Source: Amycolatopsis anabasis
GTDB lineage: Bacteria > Actinomycetota > Actinomycetes > Mycobacteriales > Pseudonocardiaceae
NCBI RefSeq assembly: GCF_009765355.1
Contig: NZ_VTHK01000015.1
Coordinates: forward strand, 167,041-208,797
Reading direction: 5' to 3'
DNA: 41,757 nt
A program made the translations under genes and the position numbers. Below are positions 1 through 10,000 of this stretch, piece after piece; positions within the stretch are counted from its first letter, which is position 1, and each line of letters starts with the position of its first letter. The notes beneath the pieces were generated by a model that was not told where the DNA came from, searched no databases, and saw only the letters and a program-made list of their open reading frames with translations.

Positions 1-2
1 GC

Positions 3-191
3 CGGGGCACAGAGCACGGCTCCGGACTCGGCGTCTACCGATGGGTCGTCGAGCAAGCCTTCGCACTCCTGCACTGGTTCCGCCGCCTGCGCATCCGCTG
101 GGAACGCCGCGATGACATCCACGAAGCCTTCCTCAGCATCGGATGCAGCATCATCTGCTGGCCCCGACTCAAGAACAACTCAATCTGTTAG
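3..191 (+). pseudogene. IS5-type transposase, C-terminal fragment
   Basis: The reading frame enters from the left window edge and ends at TAG 189-191, giving about 62 residues. It contains the WVVEQAFALLHWFRRLRIRWERR stretch in pieces (VVEQAFALLHWF, then RLRIRWERRDDIHEAF). The E of VEQAF followed by an Arg-rich helix is the usual end of DDE transposases of the IS5 group (family knowledge). Only the C-terminus is visible, so whether the gene is intact to the left cannot be told. The next gene starts inside this frame in another phase, so the insertion probably landed in the 5' part of that gene. Confidence 0.75.
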
Positions 192-835
192 GGCCTCTAA
201 GTCCCGCGGGAGGAGAGGCCACTCCGGTCCGTGCGCCGCGTGACCAGAATGGGCGCAGCAAGCCGGGTCATTGGCTGGCTCCCCGACTGGGGCGCGAAGT
301 CGGCTATGACTCCGAAGCAGAGCTACACATCCTCCAAATGCTCGATGCGACCGAGGATCTGGTCGCGTCGTACTCGGAGCAGCCCATCACCCTCTCCTAC
401 ACCCTCTATGGGCAGCGCCATGACTACTACCCGGACTTGCTCGCGGATCTCCGCGACGGCCGCCGACTGCTGATCGAGGTCAAAGCTCGGCTGGACGACT
501 TCGCCCTCGCCGAGAACGTGGCGAAGTTCCAGGCCGCCCGACAGTTCTGCCGCACCCTCGGGTGGGGGGTTGTCGCCACCACCACGCGTATCCAAAATCC
601 CACCGACTTGATCAACCGGCAGATCGACCCTCGCATCGAGCAGGCGCTTCGAGACCACCTCTGTGCCGGGCCGACCGACTGGAAACGGCTGTATCCGCTG
701 GTGCGTGAGCACGGCATCCGCTACACCGACATCGCGACGCTCGCCCTGCGCAACGGCTGGTACTGGCACAAAGATCCGTTCCGGCTCTCGACCACGCCAC
801 TTGGCGGCAAACTCCGCTGGGAACCGGTCCGGTGA
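143..835 (+). CDS. TnsA-like endonuclease domain protein, probably 5'-truncated
   Basis: This 230-residue protein has the three acidic/basic positions of a TnsA-type restriction-fold nuclease: Glu in GYDSEAELHILQML (about residue 58), Asp in YYPDLL (about 97) and the E-x-K of LIEVKAR (about 112-114). A C-terminal part follows (about 165-230) resembling the winged-helix half of TnsA. In Tn7-like elements TnsA cuts the 5' ends of the transposon together with the DDE transposase TnsB. No TnsB, TnsC or TniQ gene is next to it, so it is probably an orphan relic. The first about 40 residues are read from IS5 transposase DNA in another frame and look unrelated to the domain, so the true start was probably lost. 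A restriction-type nuclease of another family is possible. Confidence 0.6.
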   Translation: MQHHLLAPTQEQLNLLGPLSPAGGEATPVRAPRDQNGRSKPGHWLAPRLGREVGYDSEAELHILQMLDATEDLVASYSEQPITLSYTLYGQRHDYYPDLLADLRDGRRLLIEVKARLDDFALAENVAKFQAARQFCRTLGWGVVATTTRIQNPTDLINRQIDPRIEQALRDHLCAGPTDWKRLYPLVREHGIRYTDIATLALRNGWYWHKDPFRLSTTPLGGKLRWEPVR

Positions 836-914
836 AGACACGCCCTGAGACCGTGGGGTTGCAACCCCGGCCCCGGATGTCGGTGGCCGCCTGGCGACCC
901 TCGACTTCACGTAG

Positions 915-1384
915 CTATGTCAGCGGCACTGTGGAGGCACCCGAACTCGATACGATACGCGATTGAATGCCAAGCACGCATCGTCGGGTGATCAGGCCGC
1001 GACCCGCATTGGCTTGCGCCTGCGCTTCGGCCTGCTGGTGGGCGTGCTTGGTCCGAGTCTGGCCGCGGTTGTACAGCTCCAGCGCTTGGGCCGCCTGCAT
1101 CTGCGCCAGCCCAGGCAGCTGGCGTAGGACTCGACCGCCTGCGCTCCGTAGGCCAGGGCGTCACCGGTCTTGAGCCACTTTCGGACGTCGGTCTCGTTCT
1201 CTTCGGCGTACACGTCGTGCGCCGGTCCCCGTCAGGCCCCGGTGTCGATGCGTTTCAGTGCCTCGCCATCGGGGATCACGGCGCGGTCCCGCAACACCTG
1301 AGCGTTCTTGTACCTTGCTTCCGGGCTCCCCGGTATCAGCACTTCGCAGGTCGTGATCGCGCCCAGCTCTTTCCGATCGACCAT
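915..1384 (-). pseudogene. Broken unknown gene (in-frame stop and frameshift)
   Basis: An ATG at 1384 opens a 50-codon frame (begins MVDRKELGAITTCEVL) that ends at TGA 1232-1234. The same frame continues after the stop with DVYAEENETDVRKWLKTGDA, until about 1110. There a one-base shift moves the coding signal to the frame reading LAQMQAAQALELYNRGQ, which runs to 915. The simplest reading is one former gene of about 150 codons with an internal TGA and a frameshift. Two separate short genes, the second starting at GTG 1213, cannot be excluded. I do not recognise the family. The C-terminal half is rich in Gln and Ala and would form a helix. Its position between the TnsA relic and the direct repeat fits mobile-element cargo. 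Confidence 0.4.
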
Positions 1385-1400
1385 AGCAGCTGCCCTACAG

Positions 1401-1674
1401 GCCTACTAGGACCTCTACCGGCAACTATAGCAACAGGACGGATCACTCTGGCAACGGAATCCCCGCGAGTTAACACCGTTTCGTTCCGCGAACCGTTCCA
1501 CAAAATCTGCCATCGCACCTGGGCGTGTCGGCACCGTTGTGGGGTAACCCCGGGAGGGGCCGGTGCCGCGTGCGTCATGGGCACCATCGTAGAGCTTGCC
1601 AGCGGACTTCGCGTTCAGCGTGTGGAGCGCGTGGCACATAGGAGCTCGACGCACTTGTTACTCTGGGTAGTTGT
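1401..1674. repeat. Direct repeat, left copy (274 bp)
   Basis: This copy begins with GCCTACTAGG and ends near GTAGTTGT. It matches 22158-22431 over the same length and in the same orientation, with most positions identical and small compensating differences in the middle. The block includes the conserved stretches AACTATAGCAACAGGACGG and CCCCGCGAGTTAACACCG. Both copies also read a short minus-strand peptide ending ...FRCQSDPSCCYSC, but the middle is frame-shifted between copies, so coding is doubtful. The two copies bracket the BREX operon and the integrase relic. It may be a terminal segment of an integrative element. Confidence 0.85.
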
Positions 1675-1789
1675 CGCATTGGTACGCTGACGGGAGACGA
1701 AGCTGGCTGGGCTTATCCGGTGACTCGTTGAGGGGCGGCTTGCAGCGCCCACTTGCCTGCGGTGATCACTGGGACCGTGCGCACATACC

Positions 1790-2400
1790 AATGGTCGGAA
1801 GTTGGCCTCGACCTCGCGGAAGTTGGCGAGCAGTTCCCGTGCCGTTATGGTGAAGTGCTGGTAGCAGTCCCGCTGGGCGGAGGTATCCAATACGGCCAAG
1901 TCACCGCTCTCGACCCGGTTGATCTCCGCGTCGATCGCGGCGCCGGTGCAGTTCGGCGAGCCGGATGTCCGGATCTGTCGCTGCTCCGTAGGCCATCTGG
2001 CGCAGCAGGTCGAAGATGGTGTTCAGCCGCGACTCGGTTGCCGACGAAGAAGCGTTCACGCAGCGAATCGACCCAGGTAACGCCTGCCCCGTAGCCGGCG
2101 TCGCATCGAGGTAAACCTCGTCCGAGCTGGCCGAGCAGTACTTGCGCAGCCAGCCGTTCTCCGGTGCAGCCCAGTCGTCGAGATATGCCTTGGCCTGCTC
2201 GGAAACGTGCCGTCGCCGAGCCTCTCGTTGAGCGCGTACAACTCGTCGTCTGGACTGCTGACCAGCTCGATGGCGGAGATCGAACGGACATTGTCGCCGA
2301 CGAAGACCCTTGCCAAAGGAACCCCCGGCGCGTTGTCAGCACGCAGCAGCTTCCATGCCGGGTCGTTGCGGCGCAGCAGGTGGGAGGAACACCTCGATCC
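1790..2400 (-). pseudogene. jetA: jetA (DUF3375, Wadjet system) N-terminal relic
   Basis: Read on the minus strand, three frames in turn give pieces typical of DUF3375/JetA. The first is RRNDPAWKLLRADNAP at about 2330-2380. The second is RVFVGDNVRSISAIELVSS, then DDELYALNERLGDGTFPSR, with remnants of a DDWAAPENGWLRKY segment. The last are TESRLNTIFDLLRQMAYGA, PDIRLAELHRRR and AVLDTSAQRDCYQHFTITAR-ELLANFREVEANFR, ending near 1790. In Wadjet, JetA works with JetB, JetC (SMC-like) and JetD to cleave circular plasmids. Only about the first 200 residues remain of a protein usually near 500, with several frameshifts, and no jetB, jetC or jetD is present. It is non-functional. The pglW upstream region lies in its decayed 5' end. 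Confidence 0.75.
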
Positions 2401-2540
2401 CGCGGCTGGGACAGTCCGTCAAGGGCAGTCGCCGAACACTCGTATCCGGGCTGCGCAGCTTGCGTCTGTCGCGGCAACGGGTTGTCGGACGGTCCGACTA
2501 CACTCCGTTTGAATCGACAGGTATGACCGGAGGAGGGACT

Positions 2541-5500
2541 GTGGCAACGCGCGTCAAGCCTGGCTCCTCGTCGGCTCGGTGGCACCAGCGCAAGCAGTCG
2601 GATTTCGTGTGGGAACAGGAAGGTCTCGACTTCATCAAGCGGCAGATGCCAGATGCCGAGCCCTATCGCGCTTGGGCCACGTTTTCGTTCACCGCGATGT
2701 CCGGCCGGATCAACGAGTGCGACCTACTCATAGCCGTGCCCTCCGGCTTGTATTTGCTCGAGCTCAAGGCGCATCCCGGTCGGGTGACCAACCATGGTTC
2801 GACCTGGCGCGTCACCGACCGGCACAGTGGTCGAGTCCGGACCTTGCAGAATCCGCTCGAACTGACCAACCTCAAGGCCAAGGAGCTGCGGGGCCAGCTG
2901 ATGCGTGCGGCGCAGAAGGCCGGCCACGCTGGTCGGGTCCCCTGGATCCAGCCGATCATCTTCCTCACCGACGCCGGCCTCCGCAGCGAGTTGGATGAGT
3001 TCCAACGCCCGAACGTCTATGCCCGGCACGCGAATAACGGCCTGCCCGCCGTTTGGGAAGATCTGCTGGCACGTCCGCCGCATCGCGAGGCGGACCGCAT
3101 CCGGCCGGACTTCGCGTCCCGTACGTTGCCGCAGCTGATGAAGGCTATCGGCATCCAGGCCGCCACGGCCCATCTGCGCTTCGGGGACTTCTGGAAGCTC
3201 GATCAGCGGGCACTCGATGCTGGGCCATTCTGGGAAGACAGGCTGGCCAGGCGTGACGATGGCGTACTCGAGGAGCAGGGCCGACTCCGGATCTACTTGA
3301 TCAGCAAGGGTACCAGCAAGGCCGACGCCGAAAAGGCCAACCGGGCCGCCAGGCGTGAATACCAAGTACTGCAAGGCATCGACCATCGAGGCATTGCCCA
3401 GGCCCGGCAGTTCGGAGACCATCAGGGCCGACCCGCGATCTTGTTCCGGCACCACGAGTCGGACCTCAGGCTGGATGCCTACCTTGCGACGTTCAGTGAC
3501 TCACTGACTTCGGAAACCCGCCTCGGTCTGGTCCGACAGCTCGCTGAGGCCCTCAAATACGCCCACGACCGACTGCTCTACCACCGTGCGCTGTCCCCGC
3601 GGTCGATCTACGTCTCCTGCAGGCCGGACGGTTCCCGGCCAGTGCTCCGGTTGACTGACTGGCAGACGGCGGCGAGGGACTTCGAGACTACTTCGCTGCG
3701 GTCCATCGGGGACTCATCGCTGGATGGGGCGTTCATCGAGGACACGGCCCTGCGCTACCTGGCCCCGGAGTCGGAGCAGCAGTATCCGGACCCGGTGGAG
3801 CTCGACATCTTCGGTCTCGGGTCGGTGTCCTACCTGGTGCTGACGGGACGCCCTCCCGCCTCCAGCAGGTCCGAGCTCGTCGAGCGGCTGGGTACCGACG
3901 GCGGCCTCCAAGTCTCTGCAGTGGACGACACCTTACCCTCCGAACTCGGTGACTTGATCTACGACGCGACCCGCTCGGACGTCGTCCTCAGGCTGGACTC
4001 GGCGGCGGCCTTCCTCGACCGGCTCGACGACGCGGAGGCGGACGCCAAGCCGGTGCCCACCGGGCGTTCATTCGTGGATCCGCTCGAGGCGATCGCCGGT
4101 CAGGAGGTGGACGAAGAGTGGTTCGTGCGCCGTGTCCTCGGCACCGGCGCGACCGCGCGCGCTCTGCTGGTCGAGCGGCTCAGGGAAACCGACGATGGCA
4201 CCGTCGTTGACGAGCGCGTGTTCAAGGTGGCCCTCGACGAGGACAGCCGTGCGGCGAAACTGCACGACGAGGCGGAGGCCCTGAACCAGCTCACCGGTGG
4301 CACGATCGTCCGGCTGTTCGATGGGCCGCGGACGATCGGCGGCCACACCGCGCTGGAGCTGGAGCTGGCGGGTGAGGTCTCGCTGGCCCGGTACCTGCGA
4401 GAACAGGGCAGGCTCACATACCATGACCTGGACACCTTCGGTCACCAGCTTTTCCAGGCGATGTATCAGCTCGAAGCGGCCGAGATCCACCACCGCGACA
4501 TCAAACCGGACAACCTGGGCATCCATCATCGGGCAAACCGGTCGCGACAGCTCAAGCTGTTCGACTTCTCCCTGGCCAAAGCCTCTCCGAAAGATCAGGT
4601 GGGCACTCGGGGTTATCTCGATCCGTTCGTGCACACCACGCGGCGGCAGCTCTACGACGACCACGCGGAACGGTATGCCGCGGCGGTGACCCTGTACGAG
4701 ATGGCCACCGGCGAACGTCCACAGTGGGGCGACGGCGTCACCGCGCCGACCGTGACCCAGGACGAGACGCCCCGGATCGAAGGGCACCTGTTCGACGACC
4801 GGCTGCGGGACGGGCTCACCGCATTCTTCAAGCGGGCCTTGCACCGGGACACCGGGCAGCGGTTCTCGTCGTTGCGCGAGATGGAAAAGCTGTGGAGTTC
4901 GGTGTTCGCCGAGGCCGACCAGGCGCGGCCGGTGACGACGCAGGCCACGGTAGCAGTGTCTGCTGCCGAACGCTCGGACAACGAGGTGCTCGACCGCGTC
5001 GCAGAAGCCGCCGATTTGACGACGCCGCTTGCGGCGGCGGGTCTTTCTTCCCGCGCTGTTTCGGTCGCCGACGGTCTTGGCGCGACGACGGTCGGCGAGC
5101 TCCTGGACATTCCGGCTTCGACGATCACCCGTGCCCGCGGGGCGGGTGCCCTGACCCGCCGTGAACTGACCAGGCGGCACCGGCAATGGACCGCGAAACT
5201 CCGCACCAACGCCGCGACCAGGTTGTCCTCGGAAAAGCTGGCCGTCCCGGTCGAGGTCGGGCACCAGTCGGTCGAGTTGCTGCTGGAGCGGCTGCTCACC
5301 AAACCCCACGGCAAGGACAAAGGCCCCGACGTCGAACGCCTGACACTGGGACTTCCCAGGTCCGATGGCACCGTCACCGAGCTCGATTCCTGGCCCGTGC
5401 AGCGCCTGGTCGCCGACGTGGTCGGGCTCACACAGCCCGCGGTGTCGCAGAAGTATGGCAAGTCACTCAAGAGGTGGCGCACCTTCGAGTGGATGGACAC

Positions 5501-6887
5501 GATCCGCCGTGAGGTCATCGAGATCCTCGACGACCTCGGCCGGATCGCGACCGCATCGGAGGTCGCGGCGGAGTTCCTGGCACGGCACGGTTCAACGGAA
5601 AGTGACCGGATTGTCGCGGTACGCAATGCCTTGGCGGTCGTCCGGGCCGCGGTGGACACCGAACTGATGCCACCGGGCAAGGACGAGCCGGAGGCCCCAG
5701 AGCCTGCGCTGGCCGTTCTGCGCCGTAACGAACGGGTGCTCATCGCCTCCGAGTCGCTCAATGGCTCCGACGACCCGACGCCCAACGAACTGGGCGACTA
5801 CGCGATCGCGCTGGGGCAGGCGGCCGACGTGATTTCCGCCCGCGACCCGCTGCCGAGTTCGGCGACAGCCCTCCGTGACCTCCAGGCGGTCTCCCAGCCC
5901 GAAGGGATGCGACCGCTGGCCGACACCCGGCTGCTTTCCCTCGCCGCGTCGATGTCCGAACGTTCGGCCGCTTCCCGCCGTCTGGAGCTTTACCCTCGCA
6001 ACCTCCCGCTCGAGCGCGGCCTACGCATCTCCCAGGCTGCGGCTGGGGTCGGCGAGGACGGAATCACCTTGGATGCTCTCCTTGCCAAGGTCAGAGCCCG
6101 TTTTCCGGAGATCTCGCTTGGAGATCCCTCGCGGATCGATGTCGGGGAAGCCCTGCGTAAAGCGGGCAGCAGCCTGACCTTCGATTCGGTCAAGATGCGC
6201 TTCTGCCCGCCCAGGCATGTCAAGAGCCAGCGGCAAGCCCAGTCGTCTTCGAGCATCCTGACCTCGATCGACCGTGCCGCCATCAGCACTGGCCGCACCT
6301 CCGCCGAGCTGATCGCAGCACGACTTGACGAGAGCCGGAGGCTTGGCGGGTTTCTCGCACTCAAGATCAAGGCGAAGAAGCTGCCCGGAGCGGCCGAACT
6401 CGTCGCATCGGAGCACGACGTGGTGGCCGTCGACCTCGGGCGGCTGTTCCTCACCGAGTTCCGGGCGCTGGCCCAGGAGCGCAACCAGGGCTGGGACCGT
6501 GTCCTCGCCGCCGATACGCGCATCGCGCCCAACGGCACCGTGCCGCCGGGCCTCGCGTCCTACGTGTCGGTGAGCTGGCAGCGGGTGCGGGACCGGCTAC
6601 TGGCTACGCTGGCTGCGGCGGATCCACGAAGCGTGCTGTTCCTGCACGACGCCGGACTGATCGGCCGGTACTTCGAAGCGGGCGGCCGCATCTTCCTGAC
6701 CGAACTGCAACACGCCGCACGCGACCCGCAGGGTGTGCCGCACGGCCTGTGGCTGCTGTGCCCAGCGGAGAGCGCGAGCGAGACGCCCAGCCTGGCCGGG
6801 CACATCGTCGGGACGGAAGGCGACCACGAGGTGCTCATCCTGCGCGGCGAGTATCTCGATCTTCTGCACAAGGGTGAGGTCGCCTGA
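2541..6887 (+). CDS. pglW: BREX type 2 protein kinase PglW (NERD + tandem kinase)
   Basis: This is the first gene of the BREX-2 operon, 1448 residues from GTG 2541. That start is chosen because GGAGGAGGG (2529-2537) precedes it closely; upstream codons read through jetA relic DNA. A NERD domain at about 15-130 includes LLIAVPSGLYLLELKAHPGR. Kinase-like domain 1 (about 235-500) has degenerate motifs: HRA instead of HRD near 348, and DWQ in place of DFG. Kinase domain 2 (about 525-800) has HRDIKPDN (HRD 651-653) and DFS (D675), so it is the likely active one. A helical region with a helix-hairpin-helix-like stretch (about 815-890) and a long C-terminus follow. PglW is a required Ser/Thr kinase of the Pgl system in Streptomyces. 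A weak TACACT (2499-2504) could be a -10 box. Confidence 0.92.
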   Translation: MATRVKPGSSSARWHQRKQSDFVWEQEGLDFIKRQMPDAEPYRAWATFSFTAMSGRINECDLLIAVPSGLYLLELKAHPGRVTNHGSTWRVTDRHSGRVRTLQNPLELTNLKAKELRGQLMRAAQKAGHAGRVPWIQPIIFLTDAGLRSELDEFQRPNVYARHANNGLPAVWEDLLARPPHREADRIRPDFASRTLPQLMKAIGIQAATAHLRFGDFWKLDQRALDAGPFWEDRLARRDDGVLEEQGRLRIYLISKGTSKADAEKANRAARREYQVLQGIDHRGIAQARQFGDHQGRPAILFRHHESDLRLDAYLATFSDSLTSETRLGLVRQLAEALKYAHDRLLYHRALSPRSIYVSCRPDGSRPVLRLTDWQTAARDFETTSLRSIGDSSLDGAFIEDTALRYLAPESEQQYPDPVELDIFGLGSVSYLVLTGRPPASSRSELVERLGTDGGLQVSAVDDTLPSELGDLIYDATRSDVVLRLDSAAAFLDRLDDAEADAKPVPTGRSFVDPLEAIAGQEVDEEWFVRRVLGTGATARALLVERLRETDDGTVVDERVFKVALDEDSRAAKLHDEAEALNQLTGGTIVRLFDGPRTIGGHTALELELAGEVSLARYLREQGRLTYHDLDTFGHQLFQAMYQLEAAEIHHRDIKPDNLGIHHRANRSRQLKLFDFSLAKASPKDQVGTRGYLDPFVHTTRRQLYDDHAERYAAAVTLYEMATGERPQWGDGVTAPTVTQDETPRIEGHLFDDRLRDGLTAFFKRALHRDTGQRFSSLREMEKLWSSVFAEADQARPVTTQATVAVSAAERSDNEVLDRVAEAADLTTPLAAAGLSSRAVSVADGLGATTVGELLDIPASTITRARGAGALTRRELTRRHRQWTAKLRTNAATRLSSEKLAVPVEVGHQSVELLLERLLTKPHGKDKGPDVERLTLGLPRSDGTVTELDSWPVQRLVADVVGLTQPAVSQKYGKSLKRWRTFEWMDTIRREVIEILDDLGRIATASEVAAEFLARHGSTESDRIVAVRNALAVVRAAVDTELMPPGKDEPEAPEPALAVLRRNERVLIASESLNGSDDPTPNELGDYAIALGQAADVISARDPLPSSATALRDLQAVSQPEGMRPLADTRLLSLAASMSERSAASRRLELYPRNLPLERGLRISQAAAGVGEDGITLDALLAKVRARFPEISLGDPSRIDVGEALRKAGSSLTFDSVKMRFCPPRHVKSQRQAQSSSSILTSIDRAAISTGRTSAELIAARLDESRRLGGFLALKIKAKKLPGAAELVASEHDVVAVDLGRLFLTEFRALAQERNQGWDRVLAADTRIAPNGTVPPGLASYVSVSWQRVRDRLLATLAAADPRSVLFLHDAGLIGRYFEAGGRIFLTELQHAARDPQGVPHGLWLLCPAESASETPSLAGHIVGTEGDHEVLILRGEYLDLLHKGEVA

Positions 6888-7021
6888 GCATCCGATTCAC
6901 GTCCTGCGTTAGTCGGCAATCCGCCCTCCTGATTGTGTAACGGATTGGTACGTTGAGTAGCGCTTGGTGGCCACGCGGCGATGAGGCCACGGTAAGCACG
7001 AGGTACAGGGAGCACACGCGC

Positions 7022-10000
7022 GTGGCGGACGGGATCGATAAGGACGCTCTGCTGGCAGATCTGCGGCAGCAGTTGAAAACACTGGAAGACGATCTGCGGG
7101 AGCGCAGCGCCGAACCGGAGTTCGACGACCGGCTCCGCAAGGAGTACCAGGAGGCTCTCGACGCGGATCGGACTTCGGCGACCTTCGAGACCTGGCGCGA
7201 CGATCGGGTCACCCAGGCTGCGGTGGCATGGCTACTCGGCTGTGTTTACGTGCGGTTCTGTGAGGACAACGGTCTGATTCCCGAGCCGTTCCTATCGGGA
7301 CCTGGTGATGCGCTGGCCACCGCCCAGGAACGGCACGAGGCGTTCTTCCGCGCCAACCCCCACCTCAACGACCGCGACTGGCTCGAAGCGGCGTTCAACC
7401 ACCTGGCGGACGCACACCCGACGGCCGCGGGCTTGTTCGACCACCGTTACAACCCGCTGTGGGAACTGACCCCGTCGTTCGAGGCGGCCAGCACCCTACT
7501 CGCGTTCTGGCGCCGCCGCGGCCCGGACGGCGAGGTCGTCCACGACTTCACCGACGAGTCGTGGAACACCCGTTTCCTCGGTGACCTCTACCAGGACCTC
7601 TCGGACCACGCTAAGAAGACGTACGCGCTGCTGCAGACCCCGGAGTTCGTCGAGGAGTTCATTCTCGACCTGACCCTGAAGCCCGCGCTGGAGACGTTCG
7701 GCCTCGACCCCATCGTGGAGATCCACCGCCACGGCGGCGGCGTCGAGCGCACTCGCGAGGGCCTGCGCACGATCGACCCCGCCTGCGGCTCCGGCCACTT
7801 CCTGCTGGGCCTCTTTCACCGCCTGCTGGCCGAATGGCGCCGTACTTCGCAGGGTGTCGACGACTGGACTTTGATCCGGCGCGCGCTGGAGTCGGTCCAC
7901 GGCTGCGACAAGAACCCCTTCGCCGCCTCGATCGCCCGCTTCCGCTTGTTGGTGGCCGCCCTCAAGGAAGCCGGAATGTCCACCCTGGAAGCGGCAGGCG
8001 AATTCCCGATCAATGTCGCCGTCGGCGACTCCCTGCTACACGGGCTTGATGTCAAAGGCGAGCAGATGGACATGCTCGGCGCGGAGGCGGACAAGGAGTT
8101 CACGTATCGCACCGAAGACGTGGATGACTACATCGACTCCTGCGACCTGCTCACCCCGGCCTCCTACCACGTCGTCGTGGGAAACCCGCCGTATATCACG
8201 GTGAAGGACAGCAATGAGAACAAGAAGTACCGCGAACGGTGGAAGGCGTGCTCTGGTACCTACGCCCTAGCGGTCCCGTTCGCCGAGCGTTTGTTCCACC
8301 TCGCGACGCGCGCCTCGGGTGGCGGGTACGTCGGCCAGATCACCGCGAACTCGTTCATGAAACGCGAGTTCGGCAAGAGGCTAATCGAGAAGTTTTTCCC
8401 GACGGTCGACCTGACCCACATCATCGATACCTCGGGTGCCTATATCCCCGGCCACGGCACCCCGACGGTTATCCTGATCGGCCGCAAGCAATTGCCGCCC
8501 CCGACCAAATCCATTCGCGCCGTTCTTGGCATCAGCGGCGAGCCCAGTGCGCCAACCGACCCGTCGCAGGGTCTCGTCTGGCTAGCCATCACCGAACACA
8601 TAAACAAGCCGGGCAGTGAGACTGATTGGATCTCTGTCTCAGATTTCGAACGATCGACCGTGGCCTTGCACCCATGGTCACTGGGCGGTGGCGGAGTAGG
8701 TGACCTCATCGAGGTGATCGAGCGAAATTCGAATCCTCTGGAAAAGAAAATTAAGAAACCGATCGGTCGAGCCATTCGCGCTGGGGCCGATGAGGCTTAC
8801 ATGCGACCCATTCGGCGCACGCTACAGACGACAGCCGAAAAGTCAGCACTGCGACCGCTTATGGTTGGCGATATCGTCCGGGACTGGCATGCCAACCCGG
8901 ACGAACGAATCTGGTATCCGTACGATGCCAAACTTACCACAGCCAAGCTTCAAGTGGAACTATGGCCATTGCGGACACCTCTTGCTGAGCGCCGGACCTT
9001 CCAGGGTGATATGGAGGATGCAGGTCTCGAATGGTGGGACTATATGCAGCATACCGCGTCTGCGTACTCCACACCTTTATCGATTGTTTTTGCGTTTGTG
9101 GCCACGCACAATCATTTTGTATTGGATCGTGGCGGGAAGGTGTTCAATAGGTCGGCGCCGGTGATCAAGCTGCCAGCAGGTGCAAGTGAGGACGATCACC
9201 TGGCTTTGCTTGGAGTGCTCAATTCATCCACGGCTTGCTTTTGGCTGAAGCAGGTTAGTTATCCGAAAGGGGGAGATCCAATCGGTAGCGATGGGGCGCG
9301 AGTTAGCGCGGAAGCGTGGTCTGACCGGTATGAATTCACTGGAAAGAAGCTCCAGGAGTTTCCGCTGCCGCCCAATTTGCCGCTAAATTCTGGACGCAAA
9401 TTAGATTCGCTGGCGCGAGAGTTGGCATGGTCCGAGCCGGCGGCAGTCAACAAAGAGGTCACTCCGACTCGCGAACGGCTGGACACGGCACGTGCTGAGC
9501 ATGATCGTCTCCGAGGCAAAATGATCTCGCTTCAGGAAGAGCTGGATTGGGAAGTTTACCAGCTCTACGGGTTGCTCACCGATATCGAGGCGCAAGAACT
9601 GCGGGCAAATGAGCAAGACGTGCCGGAGCTCAAGCGCGGCGAGCGGGCCTTTGAAATCGTGATGGCCCGCAAAATGCGGGCCGGAGAACTTGAAACCGCC
9701 TGGTTCGAGCGGCATGGATCGACGCCCATCACCGAGCTTCCCCAGCACTGGCCCGAGGCTTACAAGCGGGTTGTCGAGAAGCGGATCGAGACGATCACCA
9801 ATCGTAAGGACATTGCTCTCATCGAGCGTCCCGAGTGCAAGCGCAGGTGGGCCACAGAGCCATGGGAGAAGAAGGAACGCAAGGCACTTGAGACCTGGCT
9901 GCTTGATCGGTGCGAGGACAAAGACCTCTGGTTCGCCCTCCGTGATGGCCTGACCAGCCCGCGCACATTGACCGTCAGCCAACTCGCCGACCTGCTGCGT

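Noticed and set aside
4068..5309. Minus-strand frame of 413 codons opposite pglW
   Set aside because: It is antisense to the second kinase domain; no family resemblance.
9268..9275. Short G-run in pglX as a phase-variation tract
   Set aside because: Only five or so Gs in a row; too short for the slippage known in Streptomyces pglX.
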